This document shows, piece after piece, positions 45,930 to 53,844 of a stretch of DNA of 64,000 nt. Below the pieces are notes generated by a model. It did no database searches, was not told the DNA's origin, and saw only the letters and a list, made by a program, of their open reading frames with translations. Numbering within the stretch: position 1 is the first letter of the stretch; each line of letters opens with the position of its first letter. The position numbers were made by a program, and so were the translations under genes. This DNA comes from Hydrogenophaga crassostreae (GTDB lineage Bacteria > Pseudomonadota > Gammaproteobacteria > Burkholderiales > Burkholderiaceae_C): assembly GCF_001761385.1 (NCBI RefSeq), contig NZ_CP017476.1:2841501-2905500 (forward strand), given 5' to 3'.

Positions 45930-47402
45930 ATGCTTTACCAGATTTACGAAACGCAGCGTTCCATGATGGAGCCCTTCGCCGACCTGGCCGAAGTGGCTGC
46001 GAAGTTCTACACCAATCCTGCCATGCCATTGACGCAACTGCCCATCGCGCAGCGCGTATCGGCTGCCTATGACTTGATGCACAGGCTCGGTAAAGACTAC
46101 GAAAAACCGGAATTTGGCATTCGAACGCTGGCTGTCGACGGCGTAGACGTGGCCATCCATGAGCGCGTTGAAGTGGACCTGCCATTTTGCGAATTGCGCC
46201 GGTTCAAGCGCTTCTCTGACGATACCGCCACCCTGGAGAAGCTCAAGAGCCAACCCGTGGTGCTCATCGTGGCGCCTCTTTCGGGGCACTACGCCACGCT
46301 CTTGCGCGACACCGTGCGCACCATGCTCAAAGACCACAAGGTCTACATCACCGACTGGAAAAATGCCCGGCTGGTTCCGCTGTCCGATGGCGAGTTTCAC
46401 CTGGACGACTACGTCAACTACGTGCAGGACTTCATTCGTTACCTACAAAAATCCTATGGAAACTGCCATGTATTGAGCGTGTGTCAGCCCACTGTGCCGG
46501 TGTTGGCCGCCATCTCGCTGATGGCTACCCGTGGAGAAACAACGCCTTTGTCCATGACCATGATGGGTGGCCCCATCGATGCCCGCAAGTCGCCAACGGC
46601 AGTGAACGATCTGGCCGTGGAACGCAGCCACAGCTGGTTTGAGAACAACGTTATCTACCGTGTGCCCGACAAATTCCCGGGTGCAGGTCGCCGTGTCTAC
46701 CCAGGCTTCCTGCAGCACACGGGCTTCGTGGCCATGAACCCGAACCGCCATGCAGACAGCCATTACGACTATTTCAAGGATTTGATCAAAGGCGATGACG
46801 AAAGCGTCGAAGCCCACCGCAAGTTCTACGACGAATACAACGCAGTTCTCGACATGGATGCCGACTACTACCTGGAAACGATCGCTACCGTGTTTCAGGA
46901 CTACAAGCTGATGATGGGCACTTGGGACGTCAAAAATCCCAAAGGCAAACTTGAGCGTGTTCGCCCGGAAGACATCACCCAAACAGCGCTGTTGACCGTG
47001 GAAGGCGAATTCGATGATATTTCGGGCTCAGGTCAGTCCGAAGCGGCCCACAAACTCTGCACGGCCCTGAGCAAAAGCCAGCGCGGACACTATGAAGCCA
47101 AAGGCGCAGGTCACTATGGCATTTTCGCCGGTCGACGCTGGCGTGAGTTCGTCTACCCCGTGCTGCATGACTTTATCCAGTCGCACCAAAAAGCCGCCCA
47201 AGCACCTGGGAAAGCGCCTGTGAAACCTGCTGAAACAGCAGCAGCTCTGGCAAAATCCACAGCCGTAGCACCAGCCAAACGGCCCAGCGCAAGCAAAACT
47301 GTCGCATCGAAGGCTGCCGCAAAAGTGGCCGCGGCACCTGCGCCAGCCAAACCACGCGTCCGCAAGCCCGCTGCCAAGCGCACCACCAAACCTGCGGCCT
47401 GA
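45930..47402 (+). CDS. phaZ: intracellular polyhydroxyalkanoate depolymerase with Lys/Ala-rich tail
   Basis: 490 residues; PhaZ enzymes of this class are about 410-420. The alpha/beta-hydrolase core has Cys185 in SVCQPTVPV (a Cys replaces Ser in the lipase box), Asp362/363 in EGEFDDISG and His395 in GAGHYGIF, the PhaZ triad. From about residue 419 a low-complexity tail follows (AAQAPGKAPVKP; KVAAAPAPAKPRVRKPAAKR), strongly basic and Ala/Pro/Lys-rich like histone H1 and the tails of PhaF or PhaM. It mobilises stored PHB. The ATG at 45930 matches the family N-terminus LYQIYETQR. Confidence 0.93.
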   Translation: MLYQIYETQRSMMEPFADLAEVAAKFYTNPAMPLTQLPIAQRVSAAYDLMHRLGKDYEKPEFGIRTLAVDGVDVAIHERVEVDLPFCELRRFKRFSDDTATLEKLKSQPVVLIVAPLSGHYATLLRDTVRTMLKDHKVYITDWKNARLVPLSDGEFHLDDYVNYVQDFIRYLQKSYGNCHVLSVCQPTVPVLAAISLMATRGETTPLSMTMMGGPIDARKSPTAVNDLAVERSHSWFENNVIYRVPDKFPGAGRRVYPGFLQHTGFVAMNPNRHADSHYDYFKDLIKGDDESVEAHRKFYDEYNAVLDMDADYYLETIATVFQDYKLMMGTWDVKNPKGKLERVRPEDITQTALLTVEGEFDDISGSGQSEAAHKLCTALSKSQRGHYEAKGAGHYGIFAGRRWREFVYPVLHDFIQSHQKAAQAPGKAPVKPAETAAALAKSTAVAPAKRPSASKTVASKAAAKVAAAPAPAKPRVRKPAAKRTTKPAA

Positions 47403-47425
47403 TCACGCCCAGCGGCCAACGATCA

Positions 47426-47452
47426 AAAATAGGGGGCTTCGGCCCCCTTTGC
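47426..47452 (+). terminator. intrinsic terminator after phaZ
   Basis: GGGGGC-TTCG-GCCCCC with a UUCG tetraloop, then TTT. The rnfB-like reading frame starts immediately after it. Confidence 0.75.
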
Positions 47453-47462
47453 CATGGACGAC

Positions 47463-48124
47463 ATGAAAAATCTCGCTCGGCGCATTGACGCCGCCTTGCC
47501 TCAAACCCAGTGCACCCGATGCGGCTATCCGGACTGTGCACAGTACGCCCAAGCCATCGCTCAAGGCGAGGCTGAGATCAACCAATGTCCCCCAGGGGGC
47601 GAGAAGGTATTCAACGCCTGGCGTCCATTACCGGCCAACCCGTCAAACCGCTCAACACCCACTTTGGAATCGAGGGGGCACTTACAGTCGCGGTCATTGA
47701 CGAAGATTGGTGCATAGGATGCACCCTGTGCATCAAGGCCTGCCCAACCGATGCAATTCTGGGCAGCAACAAACAGATGCACACAGTGATTGAGCCTTAC
47801 TGCACAGGCTGTGAGCTGTGCATTCCGGTGTGTCCAGTGGACTGTATTTCCCTGGATACCGTGAGCGAGAACCGAACCGGTTGGCAAGCTTGGTCTGAAG
47901 CCCAGGCCGGACAAGCCAAAAAACGATACATCCAGCGAACACAACGCCTGAAACGCGAATCCGTCGCGCAAGACGTGGCATTGGAAGCCAAAGCCCGAAT
48001 GAAGCTGGCTGATCTGGAGGCGCACTCCCTGCACACCGATACAGACACACTGAACAAGAAGCGAGAAGTGATCGCTGCAGCCTTGGAGCGAGCGCGTTCA
48101 AGGCGCGGGCAACAACGTCCATAG
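47463..48124 (+). pseudogene. rnfB: RnfB-like iron-sulfur protein, interrupted by a frameshift
   Basis: The N-terminal Fe-S domain (MKNLARRIDAALPQTQCTRC..CAQYAQ..NQCPPGG) is in one frame. The rest, with two 4Fe-4S ferredoxin motifs (WCIGCTLCIKACPTDAI; YCTGCELCIPVCPVDCI) and a C-terminal coiled tail, is in another. The frame changes between about 47590 and 47608 at TGTCCCCCAGGGGGCGAGAAGG, equivalent to one missing base; adding one base before AGAAGG restores the family reading PGG-x-EGIQRL. It may be a true mutation, an assembly error in a C5/G5 run, or, less likely, programmed slippage. Intact proteins are RnfB-like electron carriers. The first in-frame ATG at 47454 is also possible. Confidence 0.82.
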
Positions 48125-48148
48125 TCTTTTGTCGGGTAGCCAGAAATG

Positions 48149-48183
48149 AAAAAGCCCACAATCTTTCGACTGCGGGCTTTTCA
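48149..48183. terminator. bidirectional terminator between rnfB-like gene and tRNA-Pro
   Basis: AAAAAGCCC...GGGCTTTT stem with A and T runs on both sides, placed between two convergent units. Confidence 0.75.
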
Positions 48184-48189
48184 TATCAA

Positions 48190-48266
48190 TGGTCGGCACG
48201 GCGGGATTCGAACTCGCGACCCCTTGCACCCCATGCAAGTGCGCTACCTGGCTGCGCTACGCGCCG
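48190..48266 (-). tRNA. tRNA-Pro (anticodon GGG)
   Basis: 77 nt with encoded CCA. Acceptor CGGCGCG/CGTGCCG, anticodon stem CTTGC/GCAAG with loop ATGGGGT (GGG, reading CCC/CCU), T-arm TTCGAAT. Confidence 0.96.
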
Positions 48267-48277
48267 ACTAGCCTCAG

Positions 48278-48283
48278 ATTATA
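48278..48283 (-). promoter_or_regulatory. -10 element of tRNA-Pro(GGG)
   Basis: Perfect TATAAT on the minus strand, 11 bases before the tRNA 5' end and 20 bases beyond the merR stop. Confidence 0.55.
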
Positions 48284-48302
48284 TGGTGCAAATCGCCATT
48301 TT

Positions 48303-48764
48303 TCAGAGATGCTCGCCAAGTAATGAACGAATCTCAAGCAATTCTTGTCTCACCACCCGCCAAGATGATGCATCGACTGCATTGACGGAGATCGGCCCTT
48401 GCTTGGTCAAAGGAATTGCAGAAGGGCCACCATCTCCCGCAGCCAAAGCTGCACCCGTTACCTCAACTGCCGATTCGCCACCGCCCGACCGCATTTCTCG
48501 CTCGGCTTGCACAATTTCCTGTAGCTTGTTCCGAGCGCCGCTGATAGTGAACCCTTGGTCATAAAGCAGTTCGCGAATGCGGCGGATCATCAGCACCTCA
48601 TGGTGCTGGTAATACCGGCGATTGCCTCGCCGCTTCATGGGTCTCAGCTGCGTGAACTCCTGCTCCCAATATCGAAGCACATGAGGCTTTACCCCACACA
48701 AATCCCCCACTTCTCCAATGGTGAAATAGCGTTTGGCGGGGATGGGAGGTAGATCTTTTTCCAT
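48303..48764 (-). CDS. MerR-family transcriptional regulator
   Basis: 153 residues from the ATG at 48764 (MEKDLPPIPAKRYF). The N-terminal MerR helix-turn-helix and wing (YFTIGEVGDLCGVKPHVLRYW; RRGNRRYYQHHEVLMIRRI) are complete; the C-terminal part lacks the Cys ligands of metal sensors. It follows ihfA in the same direction, a common betaproteobacterial arrangement (pheST-ihfA-merR). Regulatory target unknown. Confidence 0.88.
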   Translation of the reverse strand: MEKDLPPIPAKRYFTIGEVGDLCGVKPHVLRYWEQEFTQLRPMKRRGNRRYYQHHEVLMIRRIRELLYDQGFTISGARNKLQEIVQAEREMRSGGGESAVEVTGAALAAGDGGPSAIPLTKQGPISVNAVDASSWRVVRQELLEIRSLLGEHL

Positions 48765-48927
48765 GCAAATCAAGTCCGTACGGGACGAACCTTCAAATCT
48801 ACTCTAAGTACAGACCCCGTGCGCATGGATCACCATATTGATGCACATTTTGTTGCGTATGCCTCATCGCGAGGCTTGGCGAAAGCGCAAAAGCTGCGTG
48901 CTAAGCAACAGTCAGGTTGAGCCTGCG

Positions 48928-49263
48928 TCAGCCTGCTTCAGAGCCCACGACCAGTGCCTGTACCTGATCCTTGAGTTTGGGACTGGCGTGAAATGTCACC
49001 ACGCGCCTTGCTTCAATCGCCACAGGCTCGCCTGTGCGGGGGTTGCGCCCAGGGCGCGCAGCTTTGGTACGGATCTGAAAATTGCCGAAGCCCGAGATTC
49101 GAACGTCAGTGCCTTCAACAAGACTGTCTGTCACAAGGTCAAAGAACGCATCGATCATGTCTTTGGATTCGCGTTTGTTCAGACCAATCTGGTCAAACAG
49201 CAAATCGGCCAGTTGCGCTTTCGTCAGCGCCGGCGTCTCAAGGCTCTCAACGGCAAGTTCCAT
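48928..49263 (-). CDS. ihfA: integration host factor alpha subunit
   Basis: 111 residues, HU/IHF fold. ALTKAQLADLLFDQIGLNKRESKD, GFGNFQIRTKAARPGRNPRTGE with the DNA-intercalating Pro in RPGRNPRTG, and VVTFHASPKLKDQVQ. Bends DNA as a heterodimer with IhfB. The ATG at 49263 has GGAGAG upstream. Placed 27 bp after pheT as in E. coli. Confidence 0.96.
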   Translation of the reverse strand: MELAVESLETPALTKAQLADLLFDQIGLNKRESKDMIDAFFDLVTDSLVEGTDVRISGFGNFQIRTKAARPGRNPRTGEPVAIEARRVVTFHASPKLKDQVQALVVGSEAG

Positions 49264-49290
49264 GGGATATCTCTCCAAATCTTTGTTCTT

Positions 49291-51720
49291 TTATCCGCGA
49301 AGCCGTGCCGCGACCTGCTGTTCCAGCCGTTCCAGCGCCTGCTTCACCACCGCATCAATCTCGGTGTCGGTCAGTGTAGCGTCATCACGGCTGAACATCA
49401 GACGCACCGCCAAGCTCTTTTCATCGGCGGCCAGGCCACCCGTCACCGTACCATCGGCGGCTTTCTTGGGCCGGTACACGTCAAACAGCATGGCATCGCG
49501 CAGCAGGCTGCTGCCGGTGCCTTTGACCGCCTTCATCACCGCGGCGTGGGTCACCGATTCCTTGACCACAATGGCCAGATCGCGCTCCACGGGCTGATAA
49601 CGGCTCACGGTCTGGAACGCCGGCACATCGCGCGCCAGCACAGCATCCAGCGCCAGCTCAAACATCATCGGCGCCTGAGCCAGTTCGTAGCCTTGGCGCC
49701 ATTTGGGGTGCAACTCGCCCACATGGCCGATGCATTCGTCTGCTCGCCACACGGACGCGCAACGGCCGGGGTGCATTGCCGGATGATCGCCCGCACGGAA
49801 CTCGACCTGCAAAGGCGCCAGCAAAGCTTGCACATCGCCTTTGGCATCGAAGAAATCTTCGCCGCGCGTTGCCACGCCCCACTGCACCGCTTCCGCAGGC
49901 CCATAGGCCAGACCCGCCACGCGCATGGGCTGGTGATAACCGGCCACGGTGGTGTCGCTGTCTTTGACAGAAGCATCCTTGAAAAACACGCGGCCCACTT
50001 CAAACAAGCGCACGCGTTCGGCCTTGCGGTCCAGGTTGAATTTGAGTGCGGCAATCAAACTGCCCAGCAAGGAGGAACGCATCACGCTCATCTGGCTAGC
50101 GATCGGATTGAGCAACTTCACCGGGTTGGCATTGCCCGCGAGCTCCTGCTCCCAGCGCGCTTCGACGAAGCTGAAGTTGATGGTTTCCTGGTAGCCCAGC
50201 TGCGCCAACTGGCGACGCACAGCGAATGGCCCCCGGCGCGATTCGGTGCGCAGCTTTGGCGTGGTGGGCGCCATTGGCGGCGTTTCCGGCAACTGCTCAT
50301 AGCCGATCATGCGAGCGACCTCTTCGATCAGGTCTTCTTCAATCTGCAGATCAAAACGGAAAGCCGGCGGGGCCACCGTAACCGTGCCCTCGCCTTCGCT
50401 CACCTCCAGGCCCAGACGGCGCAACGCGTCAGCGCACTGCGCTTGCGTCAGCGGCATGCCGATGACCTTCGCGGCCCGGGCAACGCGCAGCGTGACCGGC
50501 TTGCCTTCGGGCAGAGCCAGCGTCTGGTCGTCCATCGGGCCTGCCTCCCCGCCGCAGATGTCGAGCACGAGCTGCGTAATGCGTTCGACATGCTCCACCG
50601 TGGTGGAAGGGTCTACGCCACGCTCGAAACGGTGTCCCGCATCGGTGCTGAAGTTGAAGCGGCGCGAGCGGCCAGCAATGGCCTTGGGCCACCAGAAGGC
50701 CGCCTCAATGAAGATGTTGACGGTGTCACCTGACACGGCGGTGGCGTCGCCACCCATGATGCCGGCCAAGGATTCCACGGCCTGGTCGTCGGCGATCACG
50801 CCGACTTCGGCGTCCACCGACACGGTGTTGCCGTTGAGCAATTTCAATTGCTCGCCCGGCTTGCCCCAGCGCACTTGCAGGCCGCCGTGGATTTTGTCGA
50901 GGTCAAAAATGTGCGATGGGCGGCCCAACTCGAACATCACGTAGTTGGAAATGTCCACCAACGGCGACACGCTGCGCTGACCGCAGCGGGCCAGACGGTC
51001 CACCATCCAGGCCGGCGTCGTCACGCGCGTGTTGACGCCACGCACCACGCGTCCGCTGAAGCGGCCACAAAGGTCTTTGTCTTGCACATCAACAGCAAGG
51101 CGGTCGCTCAGTTTGACTGCTGCAGCCGGGAATTCGGGCTTCAACAGCGGCGCACCGGTCAGCGCGGACACTTCACGCGCGATGCCGTAAACGCTCAGGC
51201 AATGCGCCAGATTGGGCGTGAGCTTGAGCGTGAACAACAGGTCGTCCAGTGCCAGCTGTTCGCGGATGTTGCGACCGATCACGGCATCATCACCCAGCTC
51301 GAGCAGGCCATCGTTCTCCTCGGAGGTCTTCAGCTCTTTGGCCGAGCACAACATGCCCTGGCTCTCCACGCCGCGCAGCTTGCCCAGCTTGATCTTGAAC
51401 GGCTTGCCGTCTTCGCCCGGGGGCAATTCCGCACCCACCGTGGCGCAAGGCACTTTGATGCCCACGCGCGCATTCGGCGCGCCGCAGACGATGTTCAGCG
51501 GCTCCGCCTGACCCACGTCGACCTGGCAAATGCGCAGACGGTCGGCGTTGGGGTGCTGCTCGGCCGACAAGATCTGGCCCACCACAATGCCGGTGAAAGG
51601 AGGCGCAACTGGCGTGAGCTCTTCGACCTCCAGACCGGCCATGGTCAAGGTATCGGCCAGCTGCTGGCTGGAAATGGCGGGATTGCAGAAACTGCGCAAC
51701 CAGGATTCGGGGAACTGCAT
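49291..51720 (-). CDS. pheT: phenylalanyl-tRNA synthetase beta subunit
   Basis: 809 residues. N-terminal EMAP/OB tRNA-binding domain (GIVVGQILSAEQHPNADRLRICQVDVG), B3/B4 editing core, B5 domain (RFDLQIEEDLIEEVARMIGYEQLPE), and a C-terminal anticodon-binding FDX-ACB domain (QPVERDLAIVVKESVTH). Pairs with PheS as an alpha2beta2 enzyme. Separated from pheS by 130 bp that holds a palindromic repeat, longer than the usual tight pheST junction. Confidence 0.97.
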   Translation of the reverse strand: MQFPESWLRSFCNPAISSQQLADTLTMAGLEVEELTPVAPPFTGIVVGQILSAEQHPNADRLRICQVDVGQAEPLNIVCGAPNARVGIKVPCATVGAELPPGEDGKPFKIKLGKLRGVESQGMLCSAKELKTSEENDGLLELGDDAVIGRNIREQLALDDLLFTLKLTPNLAHCLSVYGIAREVSALTGAPLLKPEFPAAAVKLSDRLAVDVQDKDLCGRFSGRVVRGVNTRVTTPAWMVDRLARCGQRSVSPLVDISNYVMFELGRPSHIFDLDKIHGGLQVRWGKPGEQLKLLNGNTVSVDAEVGVIADDQAVESLAGIMGGDATAVSGDTVNIFIEAAFWWPKAIAGRSRRFNFSTDAGHRFERGVDPSTTVEHVERITQLVLDICGGEAGPMDDQTLALPEGKPVTLRVARAAKVIGMPLTQAQCADALRRLGLEVSEGEGTVTVAPPAFRFDLQIEEDLIEEVARMIGYEQLPETPPMAPTTPKLRTESRRGPFAVRRQLAQLGYQETINFSFVEARWEQELAGNANPVKLLNPIASQMSVMRSSLLGSLIAALKFNLDRKAERVRLFEVGRVFFKDASVKDSDTTVAGYHQPMRVAGLAYGPAEAVQWGVATRGEDFFDAKGDVQALLAPLQVEFRAGDHPAMHPGRCASVWRADECIGHVGELHPKWRQGYELAQAPMMFELALDAVLARDVPAFQTVSRYQPVERDLAIVVKESVTHAAVMKAVKGTGSSLLRDAMLFDVYRPKKAADGTVTGGLAADEKSLAVRLMFSRDDATLTDTEIDAVVKQALERLEQQVAARLRG

Positions 51721-51773
51721 GGAACTCGTCTCAAAAAATCGCTAATCACTTCGGCACGTCAGGGCCAAAAACT

Positions 51774-51850
51774 CAGGGCACCGCGGAGCCGGCTTCGCCG
51801 GACCGCCCATGCCGCCCCTTTGAGGGGTCGCGCAAAGCGCGGCAAGGGTG
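51774..51850 (-). repeat. REP-like palindromic element, copy 3 (pheS-pheT spacer)
   Basis: The + strand begins CAGGGCACCGCGGAGCC, then GGCTTCGCCGG, GCCCCTTTGAGGGG, and CGCGCAAAGCGCG; several self-complementary units in a row. Matches copy 2 closely over the first 30 bases. It ends exactly at the pheS stop codon, so the pheST transcript carries it as a stem-loop. Confidence 0.8.
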
Positions 51851-52924
51851 TTACTTAAATTGACTCAAGAACCGGACGTCGCCGTCAAAGAACAGGCGCA
51901 GATCGTTCACGCCATAGCGCAGCATCGTGAAGCGGTCCATGCCCATGCCAAAGGCGAAGCCGATGTAACGCTCGGGGTCCAGACCCATGTTGCGAATCAC
52001 ATTCGGGTGCACCTGGCCCGAGCCCGCGACCTCCAGCCAACGGCCGGCCATGGCGCCGCTTTGGAACTGAATGTCGATCTCGGCGCTGGGCTCGGTGAAC
52101 GGGAAAAAGCTGGGGCGGAAACGCAGCACCAGATCTTCGCTTTCGAAGAAGGTGCGGCAGAAATTGGTGAAGACCACCTTCAGGTCTTTGAAGCTCACGT
52201 TTTCGCCTACCCACAGGCCTTCGCACTGGTGGAACATGGGCGAATGGGTGGCGTCGCTGTCCACGCGGTAGGTGCGGCCTGGCGCAATCACGCGCACTTC
52301 AGGCATGTCGCCGCCGAACAAGTCACCGGAGCGGGGATCAAAACCGTTGCCATGCTTGCGCACATGGGCGTGCACATAGCGCACCTGCATCGGGCTGGTA
52401 TGGGGCCGCAGATTGAGCGAAATGCCGTCCGCGCCCTTGCCTTCGACATAGAAGGTGTCCTGCATCGAACGCGCAGGGTGGTTTGGCGGGCTGTTGAGCG
52501 AGGTGAAGCTGAACCAGTCGGACTCAATTTCCGGGCCTTCGGCCACATCAAAACCCATCGAACCAAAGACCGCCTCGATGCGCTCCTGGGTCAGGCTCAC
52601 GGGGTGCAGGCTGCCTTGACCACGCTGGCGACCCGGCAAGGTCACATCCAGCGCTTCGGCCTTGAGTTGAAGCTCCAGCTCGGCATCGGCCAACGCCTGA
52701 CGGCGGGCGGTGAGCGCGGCTTCGATGGCCTGCTTGGCCACGTTGATCTGTGCGCCGCGGGTCTTTTTCTCATCCACCGGCAAGGCCGACAGGCCCTTCA
52801 TCAGCTCGGTGATGCGACCGGATTTGCCGATGTACTGGGCTTTCGCATTTTCCAGATCGGCCGGTGTGGCGGCGGCTGCGAAGGCTTCGCGTGCGCTCTG
52901 GGCCAGGGCGTCCAACTCGTTCAT
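51851..52924 (-). CDS. pheS: phenylalanyl-tRNA synthetase alpha subunit
   Basis: 357 residues, class II synthetase. Motif 2 region FKDLKVVFTNFCRTFFESEDLVLRFRP, motif 3 AFGMGMDRFTMLRYG, Phe-binding pocket residues around SPMFHQCEGLWV. N-terminal coiled coil for tRNA binding. An intrinsic terminator lies 33 bp upstream of the ATG, suggesting attenuation or readthrough control from rplT. Confidence 0.97.
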   Translation of the reverse strand: MNELDALAQSAREAFAAAATPADLENAKAQYIGKSGRITELMKGLSALPVDEKKTRGAQINVAKQAIEAALTARRQALADAELELQLKAEALDVTLPGRQRGQGSLHPVSLTQERIEAVFGSMGFDVAEGPEIESDWFSFTSLNSPPNHPARSMQDTFYVEGKGADGISLNLRPHTSPMQVRYVHAHVRKHGNGFDPRSGDLFGGDMPEVRVIAPGRTYRVDSDATHSPMFHQCEGLWVGENVSFKDLKVVFTNFCRTFFESEDLVLRFRPSFFPFTEPSAEIDIQFQSGAMAGRWLEVAGSGQVHPNVIRNMGLDPERYIGFAFGMGMDRFTMLRYGVNDLRLFFDGDVRFLSQFK

Positions 52925-52957
52925 GTTGTGTGAATCGTGTATGTGCTACGTTGCAAT

Positions 52958-53008
52958 AAAAAAGGGGCTGAGCGCCACGAGGGAAATCCCTCAAGCCTCA
53001 ACCCCTTT
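52958..53008 (-). terminator. terminator/attenuator between rplT and pheS
   Basis: Minus strand: AAAGGGGTTGAGGC...GCTCAGCCCCTTTTTTATT, with an inner GAGGGATTTCCCTC hairpin. The T run ends only 33 nt before the pheS ATG, too little room for a separate promoter plus leader. A second stem (GGGCTTC / GAAGCCC) lies just upstream and could compete. Confidence 0.75.
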
Positions 53009-53063
53009 GAGCGACCTGGGCTTCAACGCAGATTTTTCAATCAGCGAAGAAGCCCGTCGTGAA

Positions 53064-53423
53064 TCAAGCGGCCAGCTTGGCTTTGACTTGTTCCACGATG
53101 CTGTTGAACGCAGCAACGTCGTTAACGGCCAGATCGGCCAGGACCTTGCGGTCGATCTCGATCTGTGCCTTCTTCAGGCCGTTGGCGAACTGGCTGTACG
53201 TCAGGCCGCAAGCACGTGCACCGGCGTTGATACGCGCGATCCACAGGCGACGGAAGACGCGCTTTTTGTTGCGGCGGTCACGGTAAGCATACTGACCGGC
53301 CTTCATCACTGCCTGCTTGGCAATGCGGAAGACATTGCCGCGGCGGCCGCGGAAACCTTTTGCAAGGGCTAGAACTTTTTTGTGTCGGGCACGAGCCGTG
53401 ACACCACGTTTGACGCGAGGCAT
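53064..53423 (-). CDS. rplT: 50S ribosomal protein L20
   Basis: 119 residues. PRVKRGVTARARHKKVLALAKGF and YRDRRNKKRVFRRLWIARIN are unmistakable. L20 is needed for early 50S assembly and in many bacteria represses rpmI-rplT translation by binding the leader RNA. Confidence 0.98.
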   Translation of the reverse strand: MPRVKRGVTARARHKKVLALAKGFRGRRGNVFRIAKQAVMKAGQYAYRDRRNKKRVFRRLWIARINAGARACGLTYSQFANGLKKAQIEIDRKVLADLAVNDVAAFNSIVEQVKAKLAA

Positions 53424-53447
53424 GAATTACTCCTTGTTCGTCGTTGA

Positions 53448-53651
53448 TCAAATACCCATGCCGGGCAGCATCTGTGCCATTTGACTCATATTGGAGTCAT
53501 GCACAGTCACTGCACCACGCAAGTGGCGCTTGTTCTTGGTGGTCTTCTTGGTCAGGATGTGACGCTTGAAGGCTTGACCGCGTTTAACGGTGCCACCGGG
53601 ACGAACGCGGAATCGCTTCTTCGCGCTGCTCTTGGTCTTCATTTTGGGCAT
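53448..53651 (-). CDS. rpmI: 50S ribosomal protein L35
   Basis: 67 residues, PKMKTKSSAKKRFRVRPGG through HDSNMSQMAQMLPGMGI. The ATG at 53651 is chosen (AGGAGC 8 bases upstream); another ATG two codons earlier is in frame. 24 bp before rplT. Confidence 0.97.
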   Translation of the reverse strand: MPKMKTKSSAKKRFRVRPGGTVKRGQAFKRHILTKKTTKNKRHLRGAVTVHDSNMSQMAQMLPGMGI

Positions 53652-53844
53652 CTTCATGCTCCTTTTTCATTTGTGCTCGTGAGGCGCCTGCGAACCAATT
53701 CGCAGTCTTGTTGGCCCCGAGCCACTTTTGATGAACCACCTTGCGGCGGTTCAGTTCGGCATCAGGGCTTTTACCCTTTTGCCTCGAACCAGCAGGAGAC
53801 TACCCTGCCCGTCCAATCTTGATTCCCTTTGATCAACCACCTTT
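53652..53844 (-). promoter_or_regulatory. structured spacer between infC and rpmI, candidate L20 autoregulatory leader
   Basis: About 190 bases without a gene. Two clear hairpins on the minus strand: TGAACCGCCGCAAGGTGGTTCA (near 53733-53754) and CTGCGAATTGGTTCGCAG (near 53691-53708). In E. coli, L20 represses rpmI-rplT through structured RNA in this region; the same role here is inferred from position and structure. Confidence 0.45.

Noticed and set aside
47588..47605. Programmed -1 frameshifting in the rnfB-like gene
   Set aside because: The sequence CCA GGG GGC is not a good X-XXY-YYZ slippery heptamer and no strong downstream pseudoknot was seen; an indel or sequence error is simpler.
48838..50733. 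631-codon open frame antisense to ihfA and pheT
   Set aside because: Spans two genuine genes and the gap between genes; composition is typical of a mirror frame, with no ribosome-binding site or family motif.
53014..53063. Phe leader peptide for pheS (GGC TTC TTC GCT GAT TGA)
   Set aside because: The frame directly continues from the rplT stop and has no start codon of its own, so I do not call a leader peptide.
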